A stretch of 64,000 bases of DNA from Tribonema minus. Lineage: Eukaryota; Sar; Xanthophyceae; Tribonematales; Tribonemataceae. The stretch is from the NCBI GenBank assembly GCA_017506865.1, contig JAFCMP010000531.1:310001-374000 (forward strand), in the 5' to 3' direction. Each line of letters starts with the position of its first letter. Positions within the stretch are counted from its first letter, which is position 1. The position numbers and the translations under genes are program-made. The notes below the pieces were generated by a model. The model was not told the DNA's origin and made no database searches. It saw only the letters and a program-made list of their open reading frames with translations. Below are positions 52,906 to 64,000 of this stretch, one piece after another.

Positions 52906-54615
52906 TTACAACGACAGCTGGTTATCGACATCCCTGGTGAGCCAGAGCAGCATGGAGGCAGCGCTCAGCTGCAGCTTGGTAGAGCATATGTCCAAGTCAT
53001 GCCCTCCCTCCACGAGTCCCCAATGTTCAATGTTGAAGCCCTCTTCTAGGCGCGCAGCGTCAAAGGCCTGCACCGGTAAGGGCCGATGCACAAGGGACTG
53101 AAGTGAGCGTCACATTAATGAACACATCACCATCATACTTTGTGGAGCATGTAATTAAGTGATGCCTGCGTGCGCGTGCGATGGCAACTTGGCATGCATG
53201 GCATTGTGCAGGATGATGGTGGCGGCGCATTTGCGGAGCTTGCTGCAGCTGTGAAAACAAGGAGTTGACGACAAAAATTCTGCAGACCATTCCGCATTCA
53301 TGTACACACTTGAGAGATGGACTCTGCTGCTGCATGCCGGCTGTTGCGCCACCTGCACGCATTTTGTTGCCGGACGGTGTGCACCCCTATCGTACATGCA
53401 CATATGGCGATGCTAGTGGTGCGCAACTGTCGATCAATTTATCCCAGTTGACATCCTAACACAGGTATCAGCAGGATGAACTGACGTAAGCGCAAGAATG
53501 TAGGGTGGGTACCAAGAAGCGAAAGGGTTGCAAGTGCCTCTCTCACACCAAGTTAACCACCGGCAGCGGTGAAGCTGTCGTGACGTTGCTGTTGGCTGGC
53601 CTATAGCGCTGCGCGTGCCATTGTTGCGGTGCTACCCCCAACGTTCCGGCAGGCAGTGACTCTAAAGAGGCAGCCGTGTGACAATGTATCAAACCCGAGA
53701 AGGTTCCATAACGTACAAGTGTACTCCTAATGAGCTGTTCCGACAGGAGTGAAAAAAATGACATCAGCCAAGTGTTGCTCAGCTGCTGTAGTGCTGTGAA
53801 CCCAGGGGCTTGTGTAAATAGGTGTGGCAGAGGATTTGGGCTAACTGACGCACCTGCTCCATGGTGATTTGACGGTACGCCACTGCTAGCGCCACCACCA
53901 AGCTCTTACATTCCATGGTGATGCACTGCACAGCCGAGAGTGCGAATGGGTCCAACCCAGCCACGATAGCTCTGGCTTGATCTACGACCTCCGGAGGATG
54001 TTGCGGCCTTGCGATCGCGTGCTGGGTCTTGACGAGCTCTCCGCCGAGCGCTTTGCTAGCCCAGGTGTGCAGCGGGCCCCACGTCTTCTTCTGCCGCTTA
54101 AGGATGATCCTGTCATCGTCTGGTGCGAAGAAGCACACCGTGTCTGTATGCAGATAGTTCATGACATTATCGATGGTGGGTTCCGGATTCACCGCCACCT
54201 GGTCGAGCGCTGTTGCGCACAGTGTCATGAGGGGCATCACCGCAGGCTCTATGCCTGTAGACCGTGTCTGAGCATCCCACTCGGCCGCCACCGCCCGAGC
54301 CAGGGCCTCGGTGGGGAAGTGCAGAGGGCGTCGGGCGGGAGTTCGAAGAGGGCGGTTATCCAGGAGCACCTGCCATTGCGGTCCGCTGCTGTCGCTGGCC
54401 TTGACCTGATCCACGCTCACGATCTTGTAGAAGCGCCGCCTACCCTTAATCTTCTGGTGGACAGTATCTTGTACTGACATGTTGCGTCTTTGGCAGCGCA
54501 GAGGCAGGTCTGCCGCGTGCTGCTGCTGCCATGGACCGCATGCTGCACGGCACAGCGCGCTGCTGCAGCCCAACGCCCGCTTGGTGCAGCGCCGCAGCCC
54601 AAGAGAGAGTGACAT
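52906..54615 (-). CDS. ATP12: ATP12 F1-ATPase assembly chaperone, mitochondrial
   Basis: Chaperone that holds F1 alpha subunits during mitochondrial ATP synthase assembly. Two exons join in phase 0: 53854-54615 and 52906-53067; the 786-nt intron runs GTGCGT to GTGCAG. Start at ATG 54615 gives MSLSLGLRRCTKRALG, a basic amphipathic presequence. The mature part has GRRRFYKIVSVDQ, VLLDNRPLRTPARRPLHFPT, AVAAEWDAQ, AVMPLMTLCATALDQV and, in exon 2, FDAARLEEGFNIEHWGLVEG followed by GHDLD, the family's signature C-terminus. The total is 307 residues, normal for the family. The stop TAA lies inside a GTAAGT donor-like sequence, so a read-through splice variant is conceivable. Confidence 0.93.
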
Positions 54616-54742
54616 GCTGTATGTGTGGTCCTGGCGATCAGCTCGGACATGAACTTCACCTTGGGAAGTTTGACCAAAGTTTTTGAAAAAATCGCGCATG
54701 TCCCGTTGCAGGCCAGGCCGCTAGCGTAGCCGGAAGGCGCAG
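54616..54742. promoter_or_regulatory. Probable bidirectional promoter, ATP12 / ankyrin gene copy 1
   Basis: 127 bp between divergent start codons. Part of it (from about 54645) is included in the segmental duplication, so copy 2 of the ankyrin gene carries a version of this promoter without ATP12. Confidence 0.4.
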
Positions 54743-56762
54743 ATGCCTTGCGACGCTAACGCTCAGACCTTGGCCTCGGCTTTCACAGCATGGCTTCTGT
54801 GCGTGCAAGCGGCAGCTAGTGATCCCGAGAAGCAGTCGCTCGCGGGTATTGAGGGACACATTGAGGTCAAGTGGCGGGTTGACGGGCGCTGCCTGATCAT
54901 CAGGAACATAGTGGCTGATGCTGGTTGGGACAGAAATGCAGTGCTGCTGCAAATCTGCCAGGAAACACTGGCTCTGCCCACTGTGGGTGCGGTAATGCTG
55001 GAAGCCAGGCGGCCCTGCAAGAGCTGCTATCGGCGCAGGACGTATGGGAGAGGGAGGGGACAAACAGCCTGGTGCTTTGTGAAACCGCGATGGCAGGTAC
55101 GTTGCATCTATTGCCGCATGTCCATATGTCATGTTTCGGCTTTTCCAACGCTACAGCTTGATGATACGCAACTCACCACCATATTGCTCCCTGGTCTGTG
55201 CCTCAACCATGCCCTTTCTGCCATTTTTGTGATAAGGCGGCGCTCGTCCTACGGGTGACTGCAAACGACAGAAGCTGGAGGCAGCTGAGCCTCTGTGCTG
55301 CGATACACTACACCATGCGGCGTGCGAGGGGCACACATCATGCATCCATCAGCACCTTAAGCACGATGCTTACGCCAAGCTGACGGCCGTCAACAAGAAC
55401 GGTGACACAGCGCTGATTGTGGCTGCAGAACGCTGCCGTGCGGATTCCATCCACATGCTTCTCCAGCAGCATGCGCACATTCAGGTCATGGCGACCTCCC
55501 CCAATGGGAAACACACGGCACTCATGTGGGCAGCATCGAAGGGTGACATAGCTTGCATCCGCCTGCTTCTTGAGCAGAATGCCGACGTGCAGCTGGTGGC
55601 CAGCGACAGCAGCGGCACCATTGCACTCATGTACGCCACAGGCAACGGCCACGTATCTTGTGCCCGCCTGCTTCTGCTGCAGCATGCCAGTGTGCAGCTC
55701 ACGGCGGTTGACAGTGATGGCCAAACAGCACTTGTTCACGCTTTGTCTGATGGCCATGTTGAGTGCGTTCAAATGCTTCTCCAGCAGGATAGCGATGCCC
55801 AGCTCACAGTCCCTGACAACTTTGGCAGAACAGCCCTCATGTGCGCCGCAAGTTGTGGCCGTGCCAGCTGCATGAGACTGCTCCCTGCAGCAGGGAGCAC
55901 AGGTCCTGGCGAGCGACGAGCGCGGCATGACGCCCCTCATGCACGCCTCAATCAATGGTCGTGTCAACTGCATCCGGATACTTTTTGAGCAGCTTGCTGA
56001 GGCTCAGGTGATGGCCGGTGACAACCACGGCTCAACGCCACTCATGTACGCCTCATTACTTGGCCACGCCGACTGTGTCCGTGTGCTTCTCCAGCAGCAC
56101 TCTGATGCTCAGCTAGCAGCCGCTGGTAGGTTTCGCAGGACACCACTCATGTGGGCGGCCCTTAAAGGTCATGCTGAGTGCGTCCGTCAGCTTCTCCAGC
56201 AACGTGCCGAAGCTCAGCTGGCCGCCGTAGACGCGCAAGGCTTTACCGCACTTCGGTGTGCTGCGCGTAAAGGCTTCACGCAGATTGTGGGGGTTGCTGT
56301 GTGCAGGCGCGGATCCGTTTACTGTAGTGACCAAGGCTGAGAAACAGGTGGTGAGGGCAGCAGTGACAGACCTGTGCCAGGCAGCCACTGCGCCGCACAA
56401 AATGCAAAGTGTCGTGGTGGAACTCGCAGAGCTGATGTCGCGCCGCGGCACCTCGTGACTCAAACATGATACACAGCATTGCCGACCCTGTATAGTATTA
56501 CTTAAGCTGGCTCTTATGGCTGCTGTGCATCAATCATTGCCACGCGACTGTCAAGCATGCTTCCTTGCGTAATTGGCATACTCGTGGCAGATTCATTCAC
56601 ATGTATGCTTGAGTCGCGTCAGTCCCTTGTTGGTATGGCATGTTCATGATGAACCCTTTAGTCTCGTCGAAGCTTGTTGTGTATGGTGCAGGTAAGCGCT
56701 GAACGCTGATGACGGCACATATCGTCATGTCCTCCACAACTTGCCGGCCGCTGCACGCATGT
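54645..56762 (+). repeat. Segmental duplication, copy 1
   Basis: About 2.1 kb that recurs at 58286-60491 in the same orientation, 3.65 kb away. It includes the ankyrin gene, its intron and about 300 bp of 3' flank (TTCATTCACATGTATGCTTG in both). The left breakpoint lies inside the ATP12 5' flank. Confidence 0.8.
54743..56458 (+). pseudogene. Ankyrin-repeat gene copy 1, frameshifted
   Basis: Matches the intact copy at 58429-60177 over its whole length but with at least three frame breaks: a 10-nt deletion in exon 1 at about 55006, a 1-nt insertion at about 55881-55885 (CTCCCTGCAG against CTTCTGCAG) and a 2-nt deletion at about 56291. After the first break the spliced reading would end at TGA shortly into exon 2. 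The splice sites (GCAG then GTACGT; GGCAG acceptor) survive. Long ankyrin fragments remain open between the breaks (55419-55880 and 55927-56290). It could still be transcribed, since it keeps the promoter side shared with ATP12. Confidence 0.8.
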
Positions 56763-57240
56763 GGTGCAAGTACAGGCAGGTGGCGGCTTCGCCTGCTTGG
56801 TGGCCTACGCCGACGCAGCGACCGAGTGTCAAGCCTGCTGCCTGCTGCGCCAAGATCATCAACGCGAACACTAACACCTGCGACCACACCGTCGAAGACC
56901 GGAGCCTATCCGCCGCCGTCCCTGCCGCCGGCGATGGCGCACGCCTTCAACCCACAACCGACACAAGGACACTATCTTGGGGCCTCGCGGCACCCTTGAT
57001 TGTTAGTCATACAACTCTGCGGAGTGTTGTCCAAGGCATGTGGTTAGAGAGCGGCGCCTGTGCGCGGCGACGGGGCAGGCGGCGGCAGCTGCTTGGCGGG
57101 AGCGGCGCGGAGGAGCAGGAGCAGGAGCAGCAGGAGGAAGGAGTTCGCAGCAGGGGTTCCAGTGTGCGGCCGGGACACCGGGGGGGGTAACACTAGCAAA
57201 TAGAAGGGCGGGTTTTAGTAGATATGCTTGCTGGAGTGAC

Positions 57241-57640
57241 AGCATCAGCCTTTGCAGCACCAGTGCCTGGCACTTAGTGATCCATGACCATTGTCCTCAG
57301 TTCTGGGCGCTGCTACCAGTAGCCCAGGCCTGCACAAAGCTGTTCACGGTTAGGACCATTTTGGCAGAGACACGGGAGGCCTCAAAGTGGGTCTGGTCGT
57401 GTAGAGGCAGTAGCTTAGGCACTTTGGTGCAGCATGATAGTGGGGACCGATCGGGGTTTGGGTGGGGTTTGTTGGGGTTGGGTTGGACTCTTCGTAGCAA
57501 CAGCATTGATACCCTTAGCACCAGTGCCTGGTGCCCAGTGATTATTTTGCCTAGAGGCGTGATTCAGACGTGTCAGCATGGTCCTCAGTTCTGGGCGCTG
57601 TCAAAGGCGACCCAGGCCTGCATAAATCTTTTTCGAGACG
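57241..57640. repeat. Degenerate direct repeat, 261-bp period
   Basis: Two units beginning AGCATC or AGCATT and sharing AGCACCAGTGCCTGG, GTCCTCAGTTCTGGGCGCTG and CCCAGGCCTGCA. Divergence is considerable. No coding content recognised. Confidence 0.65.
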
Positions 57641-57785
57641 GGACAAGTGTGCCTCACGGCTGGGCAACCCTAAGTAGGGTTTGGTTGTGGGGTGTTGGTG
57701 GTAGTGTGAAGAGGGGGAAGCCTGTTTGCGGTTGAGTCTCTCTTCGGAGAAGGAATGTTGCATTGAGTGCACATCCAAAGAGAGG

Positions 57786-57959
57786 GCTTTTCGCGCCCCT
57801 TGCGAAGCGAAATTAATAAAGTACATGGCGGCGGCGGCGTTTGAGTGGTTGTCGTTGCGACACTTTCAGACTGTCGTACGACATGTAGATTCCTTACAGC
57901 TAGATGCCAATCATCTGGGCTTTTTCGCGCCCTGAGCGAGAATTAATAAAAAGTACATG
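57786..57959. repeat. Pair of 40-bp repeats with AATTAATAAA
   Basis: GGCTTTTTCGCGCCC-type sequence, then GCGA or GCGAG, then AATTAATAAA and GTACATG, occurs twice about 134 bp apart. The AATAAA core could serve as a polyadenylation-like signal, but this class of alga normally uses TGTAA. Confidence 0.6.
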
Positions 57960-58285
57960 TTGTGCAGTCATGTGTGTGCACCATGGTGTTGACTGCTCAC
58001 TGGCTTTGTCCTCCTGCTCTACGACCGCATAATTGTACGCAGTTTGTGAATGTTGCACCTGTTATCCGCCCATCAAGACCTGTTACAGCCTGCCACATGT
58101 CGAATGAGGATCGGTTTCAGCAATGGCCATGGCATATCATGTACCATGGTGTCAGGCTTGCTTTCGAATGATCTGTATGTGGTCATTGAGCCAGCAGTCA
58201 AGTAAATCCGGGCATATGTGGTGCAGCACTGGTGCTGGCGCTCAAGCTATGCTGTGAGTGGAATCATGATCACGCACGGGGCTCA

Positions 58286-60491
58286 CCTTTTGCAGACATG
58301 AACCTCCCCTTGAGGTTTCAGAAATGAACCTCACCTTTGAAGTTGCCGTAGAACCTCACCTTTGAAGTTGCCATCTGTTGAACGGTAAACCAGGCCTGGC
58401 GCAGGCCAGCCTGGAGGCGCAGGCGCAGATGCCTGGCGACGCTAACGCTCAGACCTTGGCCTCGGCTATCACAGCATGGCTTCTGTGCGTGCAAGTGGCA
58501 GCTAGTGACACCGAGAAGCAGTCGCTCGCGGGGATTGAGGGACACATTGAGGTCAAGTGGCGGGTTGACGGGCGCTGCCTCATCATCAGAAACATAGTGA
58601 CTGATGCTGATTGGGAAAGAACTGCAGTGCTGCTGCAAATCTGCCAGGAAACACTGTCTCTGCCCACTGTGGGTGCCGTAATGCTGGAAGCCATCGAGGA
58701 TGAGGCGGCCCTGCAAGAGCTGCTGTCGGTGCAGGACGGATGGGAGAGGGAGGGGGCGAACAGCCTGGTGCTACGTGAAACCGCAATGGCAGGTATGTTG
58801 CATCTATTGCCGCATGTCCATTTGTAACAATTCAGCTATTACGAGGCTGCTGCTTGATGACATGCTGTGGGCATGACCCACCACCGCACATGGTCAAGAA
58901 CTTGCCCCCTGGTCTGTGCCTCAACCATGCCCTTTTTGCCACTCTTGTGATAAGGCGGCGCTCGTCCTACGCGTGACTGCAAACGACAGAAGCTGGAGGC
59001 AGCTGAGCCTCTGTGCTGCGATACACAACACCATGCGGCGCGCGAGGGGCACACATCATACATCCACCAGTACCTTCAGCACGATGCTTACGCCAAGGTG
59101 ACAGCCGTCAACGACAACAGCAGAACGGCACTCATGGTCGCTGCAGCACACTGCCGTGCGGATTCCATCCACATGCTTCTCCAGCAGCATGCGCACGCTC
59201 AGGTCATGGCGACCTCCTCCGATGGGAACTGCACGGCGCTAATGGGGGCAGCATCAAAGGGTGACATTGCTTGCACCCGCCTGCTTCTTGAGCACGATGC
59301 TGAGGGGCAGCTTGTGGCCAGCGACAGCAGCGGCACCACCGCCCTCATGCTTGCCACAGACCGCGGCCACGTCGCTTGCGCCCGGCTCCTTCTGCAGCAG
59401 CATGGCGGCATGCAGCTCACAGCGGGTGATAGTGATGGCCAAACAGCGCTTATGCACGCTGTATATGATGGCCACGTTGGGTGTGTCCAAATGCTTCTCC
59501 AGCAGGATGTCAAAGCCCAGCTCACAGTCCGCGACAACTTGGGCAGAACGGCCCTCATGTTTGCTGCAGGTCGTGGCCGTGCCAGCTGCATGAGACTGCT
59601 TCTGCAGCAGGGAGCACAGGTCTTGGTGAGCGATGAACGCGGCATGACGTCACTTATGTACGCTTCAATCAATGGTCATTACGACTGCACTATGATGCTT
59701 CTTCAACAGCATGCTGAAGCTCAGCTGATTGTCGGCAACCACCACGGCAGAACGCCACTCATGTGCGCCTTAAAATCCGGCCGCATCGACTGCATCCGTG
59801 TGCTTCTCCAGCAGCACGCTGATGCTCAGCTCGCAGCGAGGGATAGGTTTGAAAGGACACCGCTCATGCGTGTGGCACTTAAAGGCCATGCTGAGTGCGT
59901 CCGTCAGCTTCTCCAGCATCGTGCGGAAGCTCAGCTCACCGCTGTAGCCGCAGACGGCTCGACGGCACTTGGGTGTGCTGCACGTAAAGGCTTCACGCAG
60001 TGTGTGGGGATTATGCTGTGTGCAGGCGCGGACCCATATGCTGTAGTGACTGAGGGTGAGAAGCGTGTAGTGAGGGCAGCGGTGGCAGACCTGTGCCAGG
60101 AAGCCACTGCGCCACACAAACTGCAATGTGTCGTGGTGAAACTTGCAGAGTTGATGTCGCGCCGCGGCACCTCGTGACTCAAAACATGATACACAGCATT
60201 GCCGACACTGTATACCTATGCTGCTTCTTATGGCTGCTGTGCACTACAGTAACCATTGTCAACTACTCCCATGTGCCTGTCAAGCATGCTTCAAGTTGCT
60301 TACGCATTTGAACCACTTGTAACAGGTTCATTCACATGTATGCTTGAGTCGCATCAGTCCCTTTTGGCATGGCATGTTCATAATGAACCCTTTTGTCTCG
60401 TCAAAGCTTGTGTGTATGGTGCAGGTAAGAGCTGAATGCTGATGACGGCAAATATCGCCATGTCCTCCACAACTTGCTCGCCGCTGCATGC
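58286..60491 (+). repeat. Segmental duplication, copy 2
   Basis: Second copy of 54645-56762. Its left edge holds a short local tandem array of GAACCTCACCTTTGAAGTTGCC (two copies near 58323-58372) not present in copy 1. Confidence 0.8.
58429..60177 (+). CDS. Ankyrin-repeat protein (intact copy)
   Basis: Two exons join in phase: 58429-58792 and 59003-60177, giving 512 residues. The donor is GCAG followed by GTATGT; the acceptor GGAGGCAG was chosen because only it keeps the frame. Residues 1-122 form an N-terminal domain I do not recognise (GIEGHIEVKWRVDGRCLIIR). From about residue 125 some ten or eleven ankyrin repeats follow, with consensus GRTALMxAAxxGHxxCxRLL then LQQHAxAQL, ending RRGTS and TGA. 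Ankyrin repeats mediate protein binding; no catalytic domain is present. A TGTAA motif at 60318-60322, 141 nt after the stop, may be the polyadenylation signal. A frameshifted copy lies upstream. Confidence 0.85.
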
Positions 60492-62704
60492 ATATCATAC
60501 ATATGGTTGAGGTATACACATATGGTTGAGGTGTACATTATGCCGTCATGTGTGATGCTGGCGACTGGTCGCTGGCATTGTCCTCATCAACTTGCAACAC
60601 CCGCTGCGGCATGTCACACCTCGAAAGAGGACCGTCTGACGGCAACAGCTATGGTGCCCGAATGTCAGGCTTGTTTCTGAATGCTCTGTATGTGTCCAGT
60701 GAGGCAGTGCACCCCGTCCATTCAAAACCCTTTTGCTGGTGCATGGCCTACTACAGTAGGGCTTGATGAGCTCTTCATTGGACTTGGCAATGCGGATGGC
60801 CCTCTGAGCTTGCCTTTGAGAGCATATAGCCCGAAGAACTTCAACACAAGCTTGGTGTATGAAACGATGGGCATATGTGTGCAGCAGGTGACCTGTCTGA
60901 GCTTTGTGAAGACATGTGCGGCAGGCAAACACACAGAAACGCTTGACGTAGCGTAACTGTAAGAAGAGAACTATTCACAAAGCTCCGAAGCCAAGCAGCA
61001 TTCAAAGCAGCGCCAGCATGGATGCGCAGTCAGAGTGTACACATGGCACCTTGGCTGACAGGCCAGAAGCAGAGGCGCTTACACTTCATGCATACTTGTT
61101 GACGTACATTAAAAACAGAAGGGGACATCAGCATGCGGCAAGCAGCACGGACGCATGGCAGCGCAGACATGATCTCAAAGTGGTGTTGCATGATTTCCGT
61201 TTGACAAAGGCAGTCACAGTCAGCAAAATGCACCAGAGGTGCGAGCCAGAAAGGCAGGAGAAGTATGAGGTGCAAGGGAGACTGAAGGGGGCCATGTAAG
61301 CATTACAACGGCGAAGGCAGCGATGCACAAAAATGGCATCACCTGCCAGGCTGATGGCAGCTCAGCAGGAGCAGTGCTTGTGCTGCAATTGCGCCACCGT
61401 GCTACCCTTAGGCTACTGCACATGTGCCGCCACGATTGCGCCTGCTGCCGCCATCGAATGACAACTCGTCATGACTACCTCTGTGCTAGGACAACAACAG
61501 CAGCTGCTGCACTCTGTCTAGTAACCGCAGCATGCGCCGCTGCCGCCACTGCGGAGCGCAGCAGCGGCGGCACTTGGCAGCAGCGGCAACAAGTCAGGCC
61601 GTGTACAGGGTAGACACAGCAGCGCTGCTGGCTAGAATATGGTGGGCATTGCTGGCGCCGCTACCCCAGGAGCGATGCGCCTCAGCAGCGCGATGCGAGG
61701 GTCTTGAACAAGGTCATGGTGCGGCAGCGTCGTGTGTGTCGCCAGCGGCGGCGCCACCGCTGCACCGGGCCGCAGTGGCCACACGTGCCGCTGCAACGGC
61801 GGCAGTGGCGGCGGCGATCTTGATGCAGCAGCCGGGCCAGCGGGATGATCAAAAACGTCCTTGCAATGGTAAGGTGCTTAGCGCGGAGGACGTCGGGGCT
61901 GTGCTGCATTCCCAAGCTCACTTGTCCAGTCCATGGTGCTCTTGGCTTGCATGCAGGGCGTCACAGCGAGCAGAGGTTGCAGCGCCGGTGTCAGCGAGCA
62001 TCAGGGTAGGTACGCAGGATATGCTGTGAATTGTCACAATGCGCACGAGCACTGCGCGAAAATCACAGCAGCGCAACAGTGCCTACATGGTGGCGCAGGT
62101 GGCGTGTACTCCGCTGCTGATCAGCTGTGTACACTGCATACCATTGCTCATCAGCGGTACACAATCAGAGGTGTACGGCGGCGCGCACCGCTAGTCAGCG
62201 CTTCTAGTTGCGCGTCGTGCGCGCCTCCATCTATTCTATCTACCAGGTCTCGCGACGGCACCCGTCTCAGCTACCTATCCAGATGGCCTGGGTGCCGCCA
62301 CGCCCTGCCTACAGCTGCGCCACCCAACACCTAGGGGGGAGGTCATTGGCGATTGCTGTATGCGCAACTGCAATCGGCAAAGCCACGCCCGAACTAGATC
62401 CTAGCGCGCGGGAGAGAGGGGACGCGAAGAAGCGCAAGGAGGGTCTGGCGGCCAACGCCAGACCATGCGCCGTCGCTGATCGGATGCGCACGTGTGGGTA
62501 TCAACGAAACAGCGACGAAAAGGCGCGGTAGGGCCGGCTAAGACCATCAAGAAGCCCTTAAACCGACACAGCCGGGCTGCATGCAAGACGCTGAGACTGC
62601 ACGATGAGTGCAGGCCACCAGCGCTGCACCAGCGACCCCAGCAGCGCACGCACAGCAGTCGACAAAGCAAGCCAAGTTGCGAGGTGGAAGAGGCAACATC
62701 AAGT
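60492..62704. other. Region without recognised gene
   Basis: Contains short tandem repeats (CATATGGTTGAGGT twice at about 60499-60535) and two open stretches of doubtful coding value: 61018-61299 (+), 93 codons starting MDAQSECTHG, and an Ala-rich frame around 61532-62029 (+). Neither resembles a known family, and no clear splice sites support them. Confidence 0.4.
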
Positions 62705-63057
62705 TGAAGCTCGGACTTACTCACTCAGCCATCCGTACCAGGTCATGAACGAAAGAGCCCCGGGTCAAGCGCATGCGGCCAGTGCGCCCTAGTCGTTGCG
62801 CCTGTTGCTGATGCGCCAGTTGAACCTTTTGCCCATGATCGTTTTCAAGTGCGTTTGCGCAAGGGAGGAGCTGCCCGAGCTACTCCGAGATGAAGCTCGC
62901 ACTCACCTCAGCACCCCCCGTCCCGGGCCAAAGAATAAAAGAGCCCCAGGTCATGCGCATGCAGCCAGTACGATAAGGAGTCGCATCTGTTGCCGATGCG
63001 CCAGTTGAGCCACTCTTTGCCCATGGACGTTTTCCGGTGCGTTTGGGCCTTCCCTGC
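62705..63057. repeat. Degenerate tandem duplication, 186-bp period
   Basis: Unit 1 from 62705 and unit 2 from 62891 share TGAAGCTCG, AGAGCCCC, GCGCATGC, TGCCGATGCGCCAGTTGA and TTTGCCCATG. Substitutions are frequent. Neither unit has convincing coding signals. Confidence 0.75.
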
Positions 63058-63860
63058 CCATCGAAAGCTGTGTGTGCGCCTGCTACCGCCCCTTTGCCCT
63101 CGACTCTATGCCCCTCCTACTCTCTCCTCCCGCAGGCACCCACCCCAACACTAACAACGCCTAAACTTAGTTATGATTGACCTGCCCTCGATACTTGCCT
63201 GACTGCGCGCCGCCGGCACAAGACGCGAGCAGAGTCGCGCATCGGTATCATCGAGCTTCCTGATAGAGCTGCCCCGCCACGTTTCGAGGCAGGCAGAACA
63301 ACCCCAGTCGCATGTGCCCTGCGGCCTGCTGGCTGGTGTCTGGTGAGCTTGTCTGCTCTGAGCCACAAAAGCGGAGTGCAAGTCAGAATGAGGTATTGTG
63401 TACGAGGGGGCACTTACACGTGCATCGCATGCTGGTGGTGCCTCCATACTCATCTCAAGCTTGCCTGATTGCTTGCTTGCTCGTCACAACGTACAGCTTG
63501 CTACGCTTTGCTCAGGTGGAGTCACGAGGTCTCAGTCCCGCCAAAAAATCCAAGCGCGGCTGTCGGCCCAAGAGCATATGCGCATCAAGGCGTCCTGTTG
63601 TCCTGTCTGTGTCTTGTGCTTGTGCGTGAATTGTCTTTTGTGAAAGAGACACACACACCTCATGCCTGAGCACACACTTCAACTGTTCACCTGAACACTG
63701 GGGCTTTCGGCATGCTGCGGAATGACGACCATGCTGAGGAATCACGTCTGCCTCACCTTGAGGGCCTCAGGCCCTCAAGAGCCACTATACGGTGCTGTAC
63801 AGTTTTCCACTATCCAAAACACTTCAAGCCGTTGCGCAAACTTCAACTCCCATTTTGCAG
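63058..63860. other. Presumed intron or 5' flank of the last gene
   Basis: No recognised gene. It contains a perfect inverted repeat at 63757-63779, 82 nt before the acceptor of the exon that follows. Confidence 0.4.
63757..63779. repeat. Perfect inverted repeat, 10-bp arms
   Basis: CTTGAGGGCC, TCA loop, GGCCCTCAAG. It lies upstream of the last exon. It could be a hairpin in the intron or a binding site; nothing favours either. Confidence 0.7.
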
Positions 63861-64000
63861 CGCGCTGACGGAGTGAGTGAGGTGTGTGGAGACCTAGCTG
63901 AGTTTTTGGAGCGTGAAAAGCGTCAGGGCCATCTGTGCTGCGGCAGAGAGGTTGCTAGTGCCGTTCATGCGAAGGCTGAGGCGGCCGAGGTCGCAGCTGC
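63861..64000 (+). CDS. Partial exon running off the window
   Basis: After a good acceptor (CCATTTTGCAG) only one of three frames is open to the window end, reading GVSEVCGDLAEFLEREKRQG and then an Ala/Glu-rich helix (HAKAEAAEVAA). It has the look of a real exon of a helical protein. Upstream exons were not recognised and the family cannot be named. Confidence 0.45.

Larger units (their letters stand above)
56763..58285. other. Spacer between the ankyrin copies
   Basis: Holds two degenerate repeat pairs: CACCAGTGCCTGG...TCCTCAGTTCTGGGCGCTG, with units starting at 57241 and 57502, and TTCGCGCCC...AATTAATAAA..GTACATG at 57786-57826 and 57920-57959. A Glu/Gln-rich open stretch at about 57060-57190 is not recognised and is probably low-complexity chance. 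Confidence 0.5.

Noticed and set aside
57040-57735. 231-codon plus-strand frame in the ankyrin spacer
   Set aside because: It crosses a degenerate direct repeat, has biased low-complexity composition and no recognisable domain.

Overview
The window looks like nuclear DNA of a green alga, probably a chlorophyte of the class Chlorophyceae. Evidence: intron-rich genes with GT-AG (once GC-AG) introns, GC-rich Ala/Gln-rich exons in less GC-rich spacers, a plant-type ascorbate peroxidase, an RWA/Cas1-type wall O-acetyltransferase, a nuclear-encoded mitochondrial ATP12 chaperone, a TAF10 subunit, and TGTAA motifs (the polyadenylation signal known from Chlamydomonas and Volvox) 47-141 nt after several stop codons. 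Short (CCCTAA)n motifs lie inside introns. The organism call is inference. I saw no rRNA, tRNA, CRISPR array or bacterial-style operon. Layout, left to right: 1-2.6 kb has no recognised gene. 2664-8122 (-) carries ascorbate peroxidase exons. 9.8-14 kb (-) carries two unrecognised coding stretches. 14222-15022 is a large inverted repeat. 15849-17636 (-) is an intronless PP2C phosphatase. 18326-20569 (-) is an EI24-like membrane protein, divergent from a nocturnin-like phosphatase at 20703-23433 (+). 24516-25424 (-) is a putative N-myristoylated protein, 26345-26611 (-) an orphan terminal exon, and 27416-29377 (-) an unknown 653-residue protein, divergent from a six-exon O-acetyltransferase at 29611-34653 (+). 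Then come a GT32-type glycosyltransferase at 35217-37626 (+), TAF10 at 38751-40045 (-), a nine-exon erythromycin-esterase family gene at 42087-51113 (+), ATP12 at 52906-54615 (-), and two copies of an ankyrin-repeat gene, the first a frameshifted pseudogene at 54743-56458 and the second intact at 58429-60177 (+). A partial exon runs off the right end. The genes are eukaryotic housekeeping and wall or stress functions and do not form one pathway; the acetyltransferase and glycosyltransferase are adjacent and both plausibly Golgi enzymes. The most unusual content is structural. Several introns are filled with decayed tandem copies of the neighbouring exon boundary ('exon-boundary echoes'), some of which keep splice signals and reading frame. 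Pure C runs sit just upstream of 3' splice sites, and pure G runs (on the RNA strand) sit just after stop codons, in a strand-consistent way. The acetyltransferase has its membrane domain before its esterase-like domain, opposite to the order I know for CASD1/Cas1p.
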